A stretch of 18,680 bases of DNA, taken from NCBI GenBank assembly GCA_937910975.1, contig CALEMZ010000026.1:1-18680 (forward strand), written 5' to 3'. The stretch's first letter is position 1; every line of letters begins with the position of its first letter. This document shows positions 1 through 6,466 of this stretch, piece after piece. Source of the DNA: an uncultured Pseudorhodobacter sp. GTDB lineage: Bacteria; Pseudomonadota; Alphaproteobacteria; Rhodobacterales; Rhodobacteraceae. The notes under the pieces are model-generated. The model was not told the DNA's origin. It worked only from the letters and a program-made list of their open reading frames with translations, and made no database searches. Position numbers and translations under genes: made by a program.

Positions 1-2
1 TG

Positions 3-380
3 GGGCTGACCTTCCTGTTCATTAGTCATGATCTTTCGGTGGTGGCCCATACCTGTGACCATCTGGCGGTGATGTATCTGGGCCGTCTGGTGGAGACAGC
101 ACCCACACGGCAACTTTTTAAGGCGCCGCGCCACCCCTATACTAAAGCGCTGTTTTCGGCGATCCCCTCGCTGGACCCGGATGATCGTAAGGGCGGGCAA
201 AAGCTGCAAGGCGAAATTCCCTCGCCCACCAACCAGCCGCCGGGGTGCAAGTTTCACACCCGCTGCCCGATGGTGATTGATCGCTGCCGGGTAGAGGAGC
301 CGACGTTGGAAAACCCCGGCGACGGCCATTCCGTATCTTGCCACCGCTGGCGGGAACTTCTGGCGGAGCCTGCGGCGTAG
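3..380 (+). CDS. Peptide ABC transporter ATP-binding protein, C-terminal part (DppF/OppF type)
   Basis: This is the last 125 residues of an ABC-transporter ATPase of the dipeptide/oligopeptide importer family; the 5' end lies left of the window. An apparent GTG start at 39 is internal, because the frame is open and conserved back to the edge. The visible part begins in the nucleotide-binding domain with the H-loop (FISHDLSVV, His at bases 27-29), followed by the D/E-rich MYLGRLVE segment. Next comes the family-specific C-terminal extension with the HPYTKALFSAIP motif and a cysteine cluster (GCKFHTRCP, then two further Cys). Such proteins drive uptake of peptides through a membrane permease pair using ATP. 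Its substrate cannot be told from this fragment. No other transporter gene follows, so it is probably the last gene of its operon. DppF versus OppF cannot be decided. Confidence 0.9.
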   Translation, partial: GLTFLFISHDLSVVAHTCDHLAVMYLGRLVETAPTRQLFKAPRHPYTKALFSAIPSLDPDDRKGGQKLQGEIPSPTNQPPGCKFHTRCPMVIDRCRVEEPTLENPGDGHSVSCHRWRELLAEPAA

Positions 381-542
381 CCAGCTCGCTGCCGTGATCA
401 CAGGCCGAAAACACTGGCTACTGGCGGTCCAACGTTGGGTAGCAGGGCAACAGCGAAGCCTTGTGAGCGCTCATCTCCGCATGTAAGCTGATTACAATCT
501 TCTAAAGCAATCGCGAAAGCAGCTAACGTCCGACTAGTTCGA

Positions 543-1447
543 TTATTTTATTTTCTGGAACCCTGCCTGATCGGGATGGAGGCTTGTGCCACATCGCATC
601 ACTGGGCGCGTGAGATTGCAGCGCTTGGTCACGAAGTCCGGCTGATCCCGCCGGCGTACGTGAAGCCATATGTGAAGCGGCAGAAGAACGACGCGGCCGA
701 CGCCGAGGCGATCTGCGAGGCTGTCACCCGGCCGAACATGCGTTTTGTGCCGGTGAAGACTAAGGAGCAGCCGAGTGTCCCGGTCCTGCACCGGTCGCGC
801 GATCTGCTGATGTGGCAGCGCACGATGATCCTGAATGCGATCCAGGCACACTTCGCCGAGTTTGGCGTCATTGCTGCGCAGGGGCCTCAAAAGGTGGTCG
901 AACAGGTCACGCGCCTTCGTGATGATGACACCCTGGGGTTACCGAGATCGCCCGGTCCGCGCGCCTTGCTTTGGCGGGTCAACTCGACAGCCTGGCCGCC
1001 GAGGTCCGGAACATCGAAAGGCAGCTAATGGCGTGGCATCGGCAGAATGCCGCGAGTCAGCGGCTCGAGACGATCCCGGGCGCGGGCATCATCACCGCCA
1101 CGGCGCTCGTGGCCAGCGTGCCCGATCCAGCCGTGTTCAAATCCGGCCGTCAGTTCGCGGCCTACCAAGGCCTCGTGCCCAGACAAAACTCATCGGGCGG
1201 CAAGGACCGTCTCGGGCATATCTCGAAGATGGGCAACGGCTACCTGCGCCGGTTGCTCGTTGTCGGAGCCACATCTGTCACACAACGGGCGCCAACCACC
1301 GACACCCGAAGCGGGGCCTGGGTCCGATCGCTTCTCGAGTGCAAGCCAACGCGGCTCGTTACCGTGGCCATCGCCAACAAAACCGCGCGTACAGCCTGGG
1401 CGTTGTTGGCGAAGGGAGAAGACTACAAAGCCGTACCGGCTATCTGA
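543..1447 (+). pseudogene. IS110-family transposase, 5'-truncated and frameshifted
   Basis: This is the remnant of an IS110-family (DEDD) transposase. The first reading frame carries PCLIGMEAC with the catalytic Glu, then VKPYVKRQKNDAADAEAIC with the paired Asp residues, and is lost near base 930-945. The second frame picks up at about 940 (VTEIARSARLALAGQL) and continues through the C-terminal Transposase_20 domain: ETIPGAGIITA, then QNSSGGKDRLGHISKMGN with the serine region, then YLRRLLVVGA, to the stop at 1447. The N-terminal beta strand with the first catalytic Asp, usually close to the start of the protein, is missing. Similarity to IS110 proteins fades upstream of about base 543, although the frame stays open to 492. 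Truncation plus frameshift make an active protein unlikely. Programmed frameshifting is not usual for this family. Confidence 0.9.
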
Positions 1448-1702
1448 AAGCAGGAGGAGATAGCGGCGCCTGACATCGCCGCGATGAGATGCAAGGGCAG
1501 AAGTGAGTGATGATGATCGAAAAGGGACCGCAGCCGAGACATCCCTAGGTCTAGTCTGGACATCAAAGTCTGATCTTCTGATCGGGAACTGGCATGCGGA
1601 CTTCATCCGCTGCCCGGCAGGGCATTGCGCAGCAATGGCCCGAGAGGGAGGCCAGCGGTCATATGCACTGCGCAAAAAGGCCGGGCAAATGACCGCAACC
1701 TG

Positions 1703-1725
1703 TTTTGATCACCGTCAGATCAAAA
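1703..1725. repeat. Perfect 8-bp inverted repeat next to the IS66 left end
   Basis: TTTTGATC (1703-1710) and GATCAAAA (1718-1725) form a perfect 8-bp inverted repeat around a 7-base spacer. The right arm is also the left copy of the IS66 target duplication. IS66 therefore inserted exactly on one arm of a pre-existing hairpin-like site. Whether that site was the end of the IS110 element or host sequence is unknown. Confidence 0.7.
1718..1725. repeat. IS66 target site duplication, left copy
   Basis: GATCAAAA directly outside the left IS66 end matches GATCAAAT (4250-4257) outside the right end at 7 of 8 positions. Eight bases is the duplication length known for IS66-family elements. The single mismatch suggests either one mutation after insertion or an imperfect duplication. 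Confidence 0.75.
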
Positions 1726-1748
1726 GTAACCGCACCATTGATACCACC
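1726..1748. repeat. IS66 terminal inverted repeat, left
   Basis: The left end reads GTAACCGCACCATTG and onward. Aligned to the reverse complement of the right end it matches at 19 of 23 positions by eye, starting with eight identical bases. The GTAA terminus is typical of IS66. The tnpC stop codon lies two bases inside this repeat. Confidence 0.88.
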
Positions 1749-1749
1749 G

Positions 1750-3363
1750 TTATGCAGCTTGACTGTTCTCGGCACCGGCTGGTGCCCAGTTCCACGGTAG
1801 CAATTCGTCCAGCCGGTTGATCTTGTGATCATGGATACGGTCGAGGATGTCGGCGAGATACGCCTGTGGATCGATGCCATTCAGCTTGGCGGTCTCAATG
1901 ATGGTCATGGCGCGGGCGAGTGTCTCGCCACCGGTGTCGGCCCCTGCGAAGAGCCAGTTCTTGCGATCTATTCCAATCGGGCGCAGTGCGCGCTCGGCCG
2001 GGTTGTTGTCGATTGCGACACGGCCATCGGTCAGGAACAAGCTGAAGGCATCCTGACGGCTGAGGCCATAGCGGAAGGCCTTGGCCAGATCGCTCTTGCC
2101 TGGAATGCGCAGGAGCTGCTGTTCGGACCAGGTAAAGAAGGCCGTGACCTTTGACTGGCTCAGTTTTTGACGCGCAGCATGGCGAACGTTCGCGGCTTGA
2201 CCATTAATGTCGCGCTCAAGCTCGTAGAGCTTGCCGATCCGGTCGAGCGCCTCGCGGGCGATCTCGGACTTGGTCGATGTCCAAAAATCGTGGAAGTCGC
2301 GCCGAAGAAGGGCCCAACAAGCCGCTTCGCGCAAACGCGGCACACCACCCGGTTCAGGAGCGTAGAGTTTGGCATAGCCTTTGTAACCATCCGCCTGAAG
2401 GAAGCCACTTGCATTGGCCAGATGGCTCAGGACGTGCTCTTCCTTCCAGTTGGGCGCAAACCGATAGACGGCACCGGGTGGAGATGATCCCGCCCAAGGA
2501 CGTTGATCGCGCACATAGGCCCAGATCCGGCCTTGTCTGACCCCTTTGCCAAGCCCCTTGTCGCGTAAGGAGCGATCCAGCACCCGGATTGGTGTATCGT
2601 CTGCGTGCAGCAGATCGCTGCCCATGATGTCGGCCTCGATCCGTTCAATCAGTGGCGACAAGATCTTCATGGAGCGGCCACACCAGCCGACAAGTGTACT
2701 CTCGGGGATGTCCGCGCCCATGCGCGCGAAGATTTCGTGTTGGCGATATAAAGGAAGGTGATCGTCGAACTTCGAGACGAGAATGTGGGCCAGCAGGTTT
2801 GGCCCCGCCATGCTGCCGGGGATGGGACGGCTCGGTGCGGGCTCCTGCACCATCTTCTCACAGCGGCGACAGGATTTCTTGATGCGGGCGATCTGAAGCA
2901 CCTTCATCTGCGCGGCGATCATATCAAGCAGTTCACTGACATCCTCGCCCAAGACACGTAAATCGCCACCGCAGTCAGGGCAGCAGGTGCCAGGATCAAG
3001 CTCAAGGCGCTCGCGCAGGGTTGCGTCAGAGACACGTGGACGGCGGCGCAGTGTGGGGACAGACACCTCATCGGGTTTTGGCTCGTCCTGACCTTCATCT
3101 ATGAGGTCATCGTCCCCTTCGGCGACAGCAACAAGCAAGTCTTCCAGTGCCAGCTCCAGCTGCTCGATCTCACGCTCGATCTTTTCCGATGATTTGCCAA
3201 AGGCCAGTTTCTGGAGTTTGGCGATCCGCAGACGCAGCGCCTGAACAAGTTGGTCATGGACCCGCAAGGTGGCCGATATCTTGGCATTCTCGACCTGCAA
3301 CGCAGTGATCATCGCCTTCAAAACGGCGGGGTCGTTGGGGAGGTTTTGAACATCAATGGCCAT
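1750..3363 (-). CDS. tnpC: IS66 family transposase TnpC
   Basis: This is the 537-residue DDE transposase of the IS66 element, which cuts and joins DNA ends during transposition; the length is normal for the family. Residues 17-75 look like a leucine-rich coiled coil with the LAFGKSSEK motif. A zinc-binding pair, CPDC (128-131) and CRRC (165-168), follows. The catalytic core shows HADDTP (Asp255), ADGYKGY (Asp325) and NNPAERALRP (Glu457), then the C-terminal domain ending near LLPWNW. The start ATG is preceded by AGG, which lies inside a hairpin. The gene follows tnpB after 62 bases. One oddity: the conserved CWAH segment reads CWAL at 349-352, losing a histidine that is usually kept. No frameshift is seen, so the protein is probably made, but activity is uncertain. 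Confidence 0.95.
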   Translation of the reverse strand: MAIDVQNLPNDPAVLKAMITALQVENAKISATLRVHDQLVQALRLRIAKLQKLAFGKSSEKIEREIEQLELALEDLLVAVAEGDDDLIDEGQDEPKPDEVSVPTLRRRPRVSDATLRERLELDPGTCCPDCGGDLRVLGEDVSELLDMIAAQMKVLQIARIKKSCRRCEKMVQEPAPSRPIPGSMAGPNLLAHILVSKFDDHLPLYRQHEIFARMGADIPESTLVGWCGRSMKILSPLIERIEADIMGSDLLHADDTPIRVLDRSLRDKGLGKGVRQGRIWAYVRDQRPWAGSSPPGAVYRFAPNWKEEHVLSHLANASGFLQADGYKGYAKLYAPEPGGVPRLREAACWALLRRDFHDFWTSTKSEIAREALDRIGKLYELERDINGQAANVRHAARQKLSQSKVTAFFTWSEQQLLRIPGKSDLAKAFRYGLSRQDAFSLFLTDGRVAIDNNPAERALRPIGIDRKNWLFAGADTGGETLARAMTIIETAKLNGIDPQAYLADILDRIHDHKINRLDELLPWNWAPAGAENSQAA

Positions 3364-3388
3364 GCGCCTGACTACTAAAAATCAGGCG
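3361..3388 (-). promoter_or_regulatory. Hairpin covering the tnpC ribosome binding site
   Basis: On the minus strand CGCCTGA and TCAGGCG form a perfect 7-bp stem around a 10-base, T-rich loop. The second arm contains the only AGG-type ribosome binding site, and the stem ends one base before the tnpC ATG. If it folds in the mRNA it would block initiation of tnpC unless opened by ribosomes or other factors. The structure is seen; the regulatory role is inferred. Confidence 0.55.
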
Positions 3389-3425
3389 TAAACGCCATAT
3401 AAATAGCACTAATCAGGAGTATAAT

Positions 3426-3773
3426 TCACCCAACTCGAGCCGGTGGTGCGCCCCAATCTGGCCTGCGCCAATCCATACCCTCCCACAACATCGCCAGTTG
3501 CGCACAGGTCAGCCGCGCCGCGCCTTCTGATGCCGTCGGCCAAGCAAAGCGGCCCCGTTCAAGCACCTTGTAGTAAAGGCAAAAACCCTGGCCATCCCAA
3601 TAAAGCAGCTTGATCCGATCCCCGCGTCGTCCCCGGAACGCAAACACCGCACCACTGGCAGGCTTCTGACGCAGCACATCTTGGGTCAATGCCGTCAGGC
3701 CAGCAATCCCCTTGCGCATATCCGTCACGCCGCAGGCCAGATAAACCCGAACCCCAGTGCCCGGACCGATCAT
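3426..3773 (-). CDS. tnpB: IS66 family accessory protein TnpB (Orf2)
   Basis: This 115-residue protein is the second gene of IS66 elements. It is needed for transposition in studied members, but its biochemical role is not settled. The family signature is clear: VTDMRKGIAGL (residues 17-27), FRGRRGDRIKLLYWDGQGFC (46-65) and LERGRFAWP (71-79), at normal length. Its ATG overlaps the tnpA stop codon in an ATGA arrangement, pointing to translational coupling with tnpA. The frame is intact with no visible damage. Confidence 0.95.
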   Translation of the reverse strand: MIGPGTGVRVYLACGVTDMRKGIAGLTALTQDVLRQKPASGAVFAFRGRRGDRIKLLYWDGQGFCLYYKVLERGRFAWPTASEGAARLTCAQLAMLWEGMDWRRPDWGAPPARVG

Positions 3774-4150
3774 TCTGCTTCAACCGCACGGATCAGGGCC
3801 GTCAGCGCGACCGGGTCCATTGTGCTGTCAAAATGCAAACAACGACTATCTCGCAAGCGCAACTCAACTGCGGTCGGTGGTGGCGTTTCGGTTGCAAGCC
3901 ACTGCGGCAACGGATTCCTGCCTGCCATTGGAATATCCAATGGACAGAAAAGAGCCCCACCGTCAGGCGACCAAAGCCCTTTCTTCTTCAGGTCATGCCG
4001 CCACGCATAAATTTGTTGCCGCCTAATCTCATGACGCTGCGCCACCTGGGTCACGCTCGCCCCACCGACATCAACCGACATGACAATCTCGAGCTTTTCA
4101 TCGTCATGCCAAAAGCGTCGCCGCTCAATCCCAAGAATTTCGCCCCGCAT
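3770..4150 (-). CDS. tnpA: IS66 family accessory protein TnpA (Orf1)
   Basis: This is the first gene of the IS66 operon, a small protein with a transposase_8-like helix-turn-helix. The chosen ATG gives 126 residues starting MRGEILGIERRRFW, which matches how family members usually begin, and GGGG lies six bases upstream. A GTG at 4195 in the same frame would add 15 residues that do not look conserved. The helix-turn-helix covers TQVAQRHEIRRQQIYAWR, followed by KKKGLWSP. The C-terminal half is more variable, as usual. The stop overlaps the tnpB start by four bases. TnpA probably binds DNA during transposition; it might also regulate the operon, but this is not shown here. Confidence 0.88.
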   Translation of the reverse strand: MRGEILGIERRRFWHDDEKLEIVMSVDVGGASVTQVAQRHEIRRQQIYAWRHDLKKKGLWSPDGGALFCPLDIPMAGRNPLPQWLATETPPPTAVELRLRDSRCLHFDSTMDPVALTALIRAVEAE

Positions 4151-4168
4151 CACAGACCCCGCATAAGA

Positions 4169-4200
4169 GACGTCGCTAAAGACGTCATTAAACACGTGTT
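4169..4200. promoter_or_regulatory. Palindromes upstream of tnpA
   Basis: Two GACGTC palindromes (4169-4174 and 4181-4186) start 12 bases apart, and a perfect 10-bp palindrome AACACGTGTT (4191-4200) follows, all just upstream of the chosen tnpA start and inside the right end of IS66. They could be protein-binding sites or promoter parts. No function is established; if the GTG at 4195 were the start, most of this would be coding. Confidence 0.3.
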
Positions 4201-4226
4201 TTAGATCAAAGCTCCAAGCTCAGGCA

Positions 4227-4249
4227 GGCGGTGCCAATGGCGCGGTTAC
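4227..4249. repeat. IS66 terminal inverted repeat, right
   Basis: The right end finishes in GCGGTTAC. Its reverse complement matches the left end at 19 of 23 positions, including the terminal eight. It defines the outer edge next to the right target duplication copy. Confidence 0.88.
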
Positions 4250-4257
4250 GATCAAAT
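4250..4257. repeat. IS66 target site duplication, right copy
   Basis: GATCAAAT lies directly outside the right inverted repeat and matches the left copy GATCAAAA at 7 of 8 positions. Confidence 0.75.
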
Positions 4258-4316
4258 TAATCCTTCCAAAAAAAGGAGCCGTCCACAAATGACACCACCC
4301 ATGAAGCACATCCTAG

Positions 4317-4344
4317 CCCAAAACCAATCCTAAATATTGATTGG
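4317..4344 (-). terminator. Possible intrinsic terminator after cobF
   Basis: On the minus strand CCAATC and GATTGG form a 6-bp stem with a 9-base AT-rich loop, followed by TTTT. It lies 65 bases past the cobF stop, where the cobalamin transcript should end. The stem is short and not GC-rich, so it would be weak. The spacer 4250-4409 holds nothing else that I recognise apart from a run of seven A at about 4268. Confidence 0.35.
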
Positions 4345-4409
4345 CCCTCGGGCAAACGCACCACGGCAAGGCAAATTTGACGGCGCAGAGAAAACGACGA
4401 TGGAGGGAT

Positions 4410-5168
4410 CTAGATTCGCGGCATTTTGCGCTGAAGAATGTAAATATCCATGATCCAGCCGTATCTTGCGCGCAGTTCCCGGCGGGTTTTGATGATCTTG
4501 AGTGCAGATTGTGCCAATGGCCCCGCCAAGATTGCCTGCTGCGGCATGCCAACATAGGCCCCCCACCAGATCATCACGCCTTCGGGGGCGATATCGGAAA
4601 ACGAGCATTCTCCATCCAGCATGACGGCGATGCGGTCGATGCCTGTGGGCCAGCCCGTTTCGCGCAGTTTTCGCCCGGTCGTGACGGCGATGGGCGCTGC
4701 GAGATCATTGAGCGGGATGGCATGGGCGGCGGTCAGGGCTTGGAGTGACGTGATGCCGGGGATCACCGTGATCTTCGGTTGTGGCTGAAGCCGGGACGCG
4801 ATGCGCAAAGTGCTGTCATAAAGCGAAGGGTCGCCCCAAACCAAAAGTGCGACACGGGCGTTTGGCGCGGGGGTGCTGGCGATGGCCGCGGCCCAAACCG
4901 CCGCGATGGCATCATGCCACGCCTCGACGCGCTGAACATAGTCTGGCGTTGCCTCATCCCGCACCGGCAGGTCAAATTCAACGATCCGGGTGGCGGAATT
5001 TGTCAGCACCTCGGCGCAGATCATCCGGCGGGTCTCGGCAAGCTCGGCCTTATCCTCGCCCTTGCGGGGGATCAGGATGATATCGGCGCCATTCAGCGCC
5101 CGTATGGCTTGGAGGGTGAGGTGTTCGGGGTTGCCGGTGCCGATCCCGACGAGAAACAGTTCTTTCAT
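4410..5168 (-). CDS. cobF: Precorrin-6A synthase (deacetylating) CobF
   Basis: CobF methylates C-1 of precorrin-5 with S-adenosylmethionine and releases the acetyl group as acetate, giving precorrin-6A. It is specific to the aerobic B12 pathway. The 252-residue protein starts MKELFLVGIGTGNPEHLT, the first glycine-rich methyltransferase motif, with LVWGDPSLYDST (109-120), VIPGITSLQA (135-144) and TTGRKLRETGWP further on. The open frame extends far upstream, but only as antisense-like sequence inside cbtA, so the ATG at 5168 is chosen. It follows cbtA by 59 bases and is the last gene of the locus. It is separated from the other ring methyltransferases and grouped with the cobalt transporter below the riboswitch, so it is probably the only ring-forming enzyme here under direct B12 control. 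Confidence 0.96.
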   Translation of the reverse strand: MKELFLVGIGTGNPEHLTLQAIRALNGADIILIPRKGEDKAELAETRRMICAEVLTNSATRIVEFDLPVRDEATPDYVQRVEAWHDAIAAVWAAAIASTPAPNARVALLVWGDPSLYDSTLRIASRLQPQPKITVIPGITSLQALTAAHAIPLNDLAAPIAVTTGRKLRETGWPTGIDRIAVMLDGECSFSDIAPEGVMIWWGAYVGMPQQAILAGPLAQSALKIIKTRRELRARYGWIMDIYILQRKMPRI

Positions 5169-5227
5169 GTCAGCCCCCGGGTTTTCGAAACTATCCCCGG
5201 CAGCCGTGACGCCGCCGGGAAAAGATT

Positions 5228-5962
5228 TCAAGTGTTTTCTTGCGACCAAAGCCTGCCCGCAAGCCAGCCAAGCACCGCCCAGACGACAAGGGCCGTGCCC
5301 AGAACGCGGGCCGAGAACATCGCGCCAACCTCGGGAGGAGCCACGCCCCAAAAGCCGTCGGGCAGGGGCGCGCCGATGATATGCGGTGCTGCGAGCAACA
5401 GCACAGCCGCGCCCCAAACCAGATAGCCCCGACCGTAGGCCAAAAGGGCAAGGCCCGTTCCTGTGGCAAGCGCGGTTCCCCACCACCAGATTTGACGCGC
5501 TGTCAGGTCTGCGGCAATGGTGCCGGGCAGTTCGGGGGCCAAGCCAAGCGCTGGCGCAAGCTGAAAGCTGACAAAGCCCGCAATGCCCCACAGCAGCCCT
5601 TCACGCGCCGTGATCGCGATGCCAAAGCTTTGCGCAAGGCCAAAGCCTGCCGTCAGCAACAGCGCATAGGCGACATAGATCAGCCCTGCAAAAACCACCG
5701 TCAGGCTGTTGCGCACCAAGGGCGAGGCTTCGCCCGCATCGTCATCGTGGGACTGGGCGGCGTGGTCATCTCCCTCGCTCGGGGCGGTCATTGCGCCGTG
5801 GTCTGATGTCGAATGTGCCGCATCAAAATGCGTCAGCGCGCCGGATTCATATTGTTCGCCCAGCAGGATATACTGTTGGACAAATGCGAAATGCAGCAGG
5901 GCCGCAAGCAGGCCTGCCACAAAACCAGCGATCAACGCGCTGGTTACCATACGTTGGATCAT
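5228..5962 (-). CDS. cbtA: Cobalt transporter subunit CbtA
   Basis: CbtA is an inner-membrane protein predicted to bring cobalt into the cell, found next to CbtB and usually under B12 riboswitches. The 244 residues contain about six hydrophobic segments (roughly 5-28, 86-110, 122-140, 156-175, 180-197 and 215-236). A histidine- and aspartate-rich loop (about 45-75, with HFDAAH, SDHG, DDHAAQSHDDD) probably gathers metal ions. Family motifs are visible: FQLAPALGLAPELPG (133-147) and APHIIGAP (192-199). It starts 17 bases after the cbtB stop with only a weak GGA ribosome binding site. The function is inferred from the family and the cobalamin setting. Confidence 0.93.
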   Translation of the reverse strand: MIQRMVTSALIAGFVAGLLAALLHFAFVQQYILLGEQYESGALTHFDAAHSTSDHGAMTAPSEGDDHAAQSHDDDAGEASPLVRNSLTVVFAGLIYVAYALLLTAGFGLAQSFGIAITAREGLLWGIAGFVSFQLAPALGLAPELPGTIAADLTARQIWWWGTALATGTGLALLAYGRGYLVWGAAVLLLAAPHIIGAPLPDGFWGVAPPEVGAMFSARVLGTALVVWAVLGWLAGRLWSQENT

Positions 5963-5979
5963 TGGGTTTTTCCGCTGCC

Positions 5980-6147
5980 TTAGTGGCAGGGAAAGCCCGT
6001 TGCGTGGCGCACGTCATGCGCTGCGTCATGCAGGGCTGCCGATTGAGCATGGCCTGCCACAAACAAAATCGTGCCACCCAGAAGGGCCACGAACAGCACC
6101 GAAAGCAGGGCTGATGATTTTGCGGTTGCTTGGGTATTCGTCGTCAT
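5980..6147 (-). CDS. cbtB: Cobalt transporter subunit CbtB
   Basis: CbtB is a very small membrane partner of CbtA. The 55 residues have one membrane helix (about 12-31) and a C-terminal metal-binding tail with His33, His40, His44, His48 and the closing GFPCH, the family hallmark. Three starts are possible: GTG 6168, ATG 6153 and ATG 6147. AGGAG at 6155-6159 lies seven bases from the ATG at 6147 but only one base from 6153, so 6147 is chosen. It is the first gene after the cobalamin riboswitch. A 5-bp inverted repeat, CTGCC/GGCAG, spans its stop codon. Confidence 0.9.
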   Translation of the reverse strand: MTTNTQATAKSSALLSVLFVALLGGTILFVAGHAQSAALHDAAHDVRHATGFPCH

Positions 6148-6160
6148 TTTCATTCTCCTA

Positions 6161-6178
6161 ACCGTCACACCCGACGGT
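6161..6178 (-). promoter_or_regulatory. Hairpin between B12 riboswitch and cbtB ribosome binding site
   Basis: ACCGTC and GACGGT form a perfect 6-bp stem with loop GGGTGT on the minus strand. It lies 20 bases after the conserved B12 box and ends one base before the AGGAG of cbtB. Its place fits an expression-platform hairpin that makes the ribosome binding site more or less available. No U-tract follows, which argues for control of translation rather than termination. Role inferred. Confidence 0.5.
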
Positions 6179-6187
6179 ATAATTGTT

Positions 6188-6383
6188 TCCCTTGCACGGC
6201 CGGTCTCCTGACTCGCGGGTCATAACAGCTTTCCGCCTTCCCAACCGGAACCCCGGTCAGTGGCAATTTGGAAAGCCGCTCGCCGCATACAGTCGCGGGG
6301 GCGGTTGGGGTTGGGGCGCCGCATTTGGTCCGCCCGTTCCCATTCCCGTTTCAGTTCGGGCGCTTTGCGCCGATCGAACACCT
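6188..6383 (-). promoter_or_regulatory. Cobalamin (adenosylcobalamin) riboswitch
   Basis: Read on the minus strand, the conserved pieces occur in order: AAACGGGAA (6343-6351), CCCGCGACTGTATGCGG, GCCACTGA (6257-6264), GGGAAGGC, and the B12 box GTCAGGAGACCGGCC (6198-6212). This RNA binds coenzyme B12 and lowers expression of the genes behind it. Here these are cbtB, cbtA and probably cobF. The 5' limit is set from the predicted transcription start and the GGTGTTCGATCGG stretch, and may be off by some 10-20 bases. Confidence 0.95.
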
Positions 6384-6391
6384 TGCCGTTG

Positions 6392-6421
6392 CATTTGCCG
6401 CTTTTGGGCTGCGCGGGTCAA
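6392..6421 (-). promoter_or_regulatory. Possible promoter for the riboswitch transcript
   Basis: On the minus strand TTGACC (6416-6421) and CAAATG (6392-6397) are 18 bases apart. This would start transcription near 6385, right where the riboswitch begins. The -35 box fits alphaproteobacterial housekeeping promoters; the -10 box is poor. The region 6384-6466 carries no gene. A separate promoter here would make cbtBA-cobF independent of the upstream cob operon. Confidence 0.35.
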
Positions 6422-6466
6422 GGCAAAATGCGGCGCTGGGTGGGGGTATTGCGACCTTTGCGCTGC

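Larger units (their letters stand above)
543..1725 (+). mobile_element. Decayed IS110-family insertion sequence
   Basis: The element consists of the broken transposase gene and a following non-coding stretch of about 280 bases up to the IS66 insertion. The left end, with the N-terminal coding region and everything upstream of it, is gone. Bases 1448-1725 hold no convincing gene. They look like the long 3' non-coding end common in IS110 relatives, and they contain an 8-bp inverted repeat (GCGGTCAT at 1655-1662, ATGACCGC at 1689-1696). The right boundary is uncertain: it may lie anywhere between about 1500 and 1725, or beyond the IS66 insertion. IS110 elements usually make no clear terminal repeats or target duplications, so exact ends cannot be set by eye. 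Confidence 0.65.
1726..4249 (-). mobile_element. IS66-family insertion sequence, 2524 bp, apparently complete
   Basis: The element carries the three-gene set of a full IS66 member, tnpA-tnpB-tnpC, read on the minus strand. Its ends match as terminal inverted repeats beginning GTAACCGC at both sides. It is flanked by an 8-base target duplication that matches at 7 positions. The total length of 2524 bp is in the usual IS66 range. All three genes have uninterrupted frames. It sits between the decayed IS110 element and the 3' end of the cobalamin locus and interrupts no recognisable gene. Whether it can still move depends on the TnpC substitution noted separately. Confidence 0.93.

Noticed and set aside
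381..542. Spacer after the ABC transporter gene searched for a terminator or small gene
   Set aside because: Only imperfect short repeats are present and no stem followed by T-run; nothing can be supported.
5196..5219. GC-rich 6-bp hairpin (CCCGGC/GCCGGG) between cbtA and cobF as a terminator
   Set aside because: The loop is 12 bases and no T-run follows on the minus strand; it may be an RNA structure but I see no support for termination.
5169..5591. N-terminal extension of the cobF frame
   Set aside because: The added sequence is out-of-frame cbtA; the methyltransferase motif begins right at the ATG at 5168.
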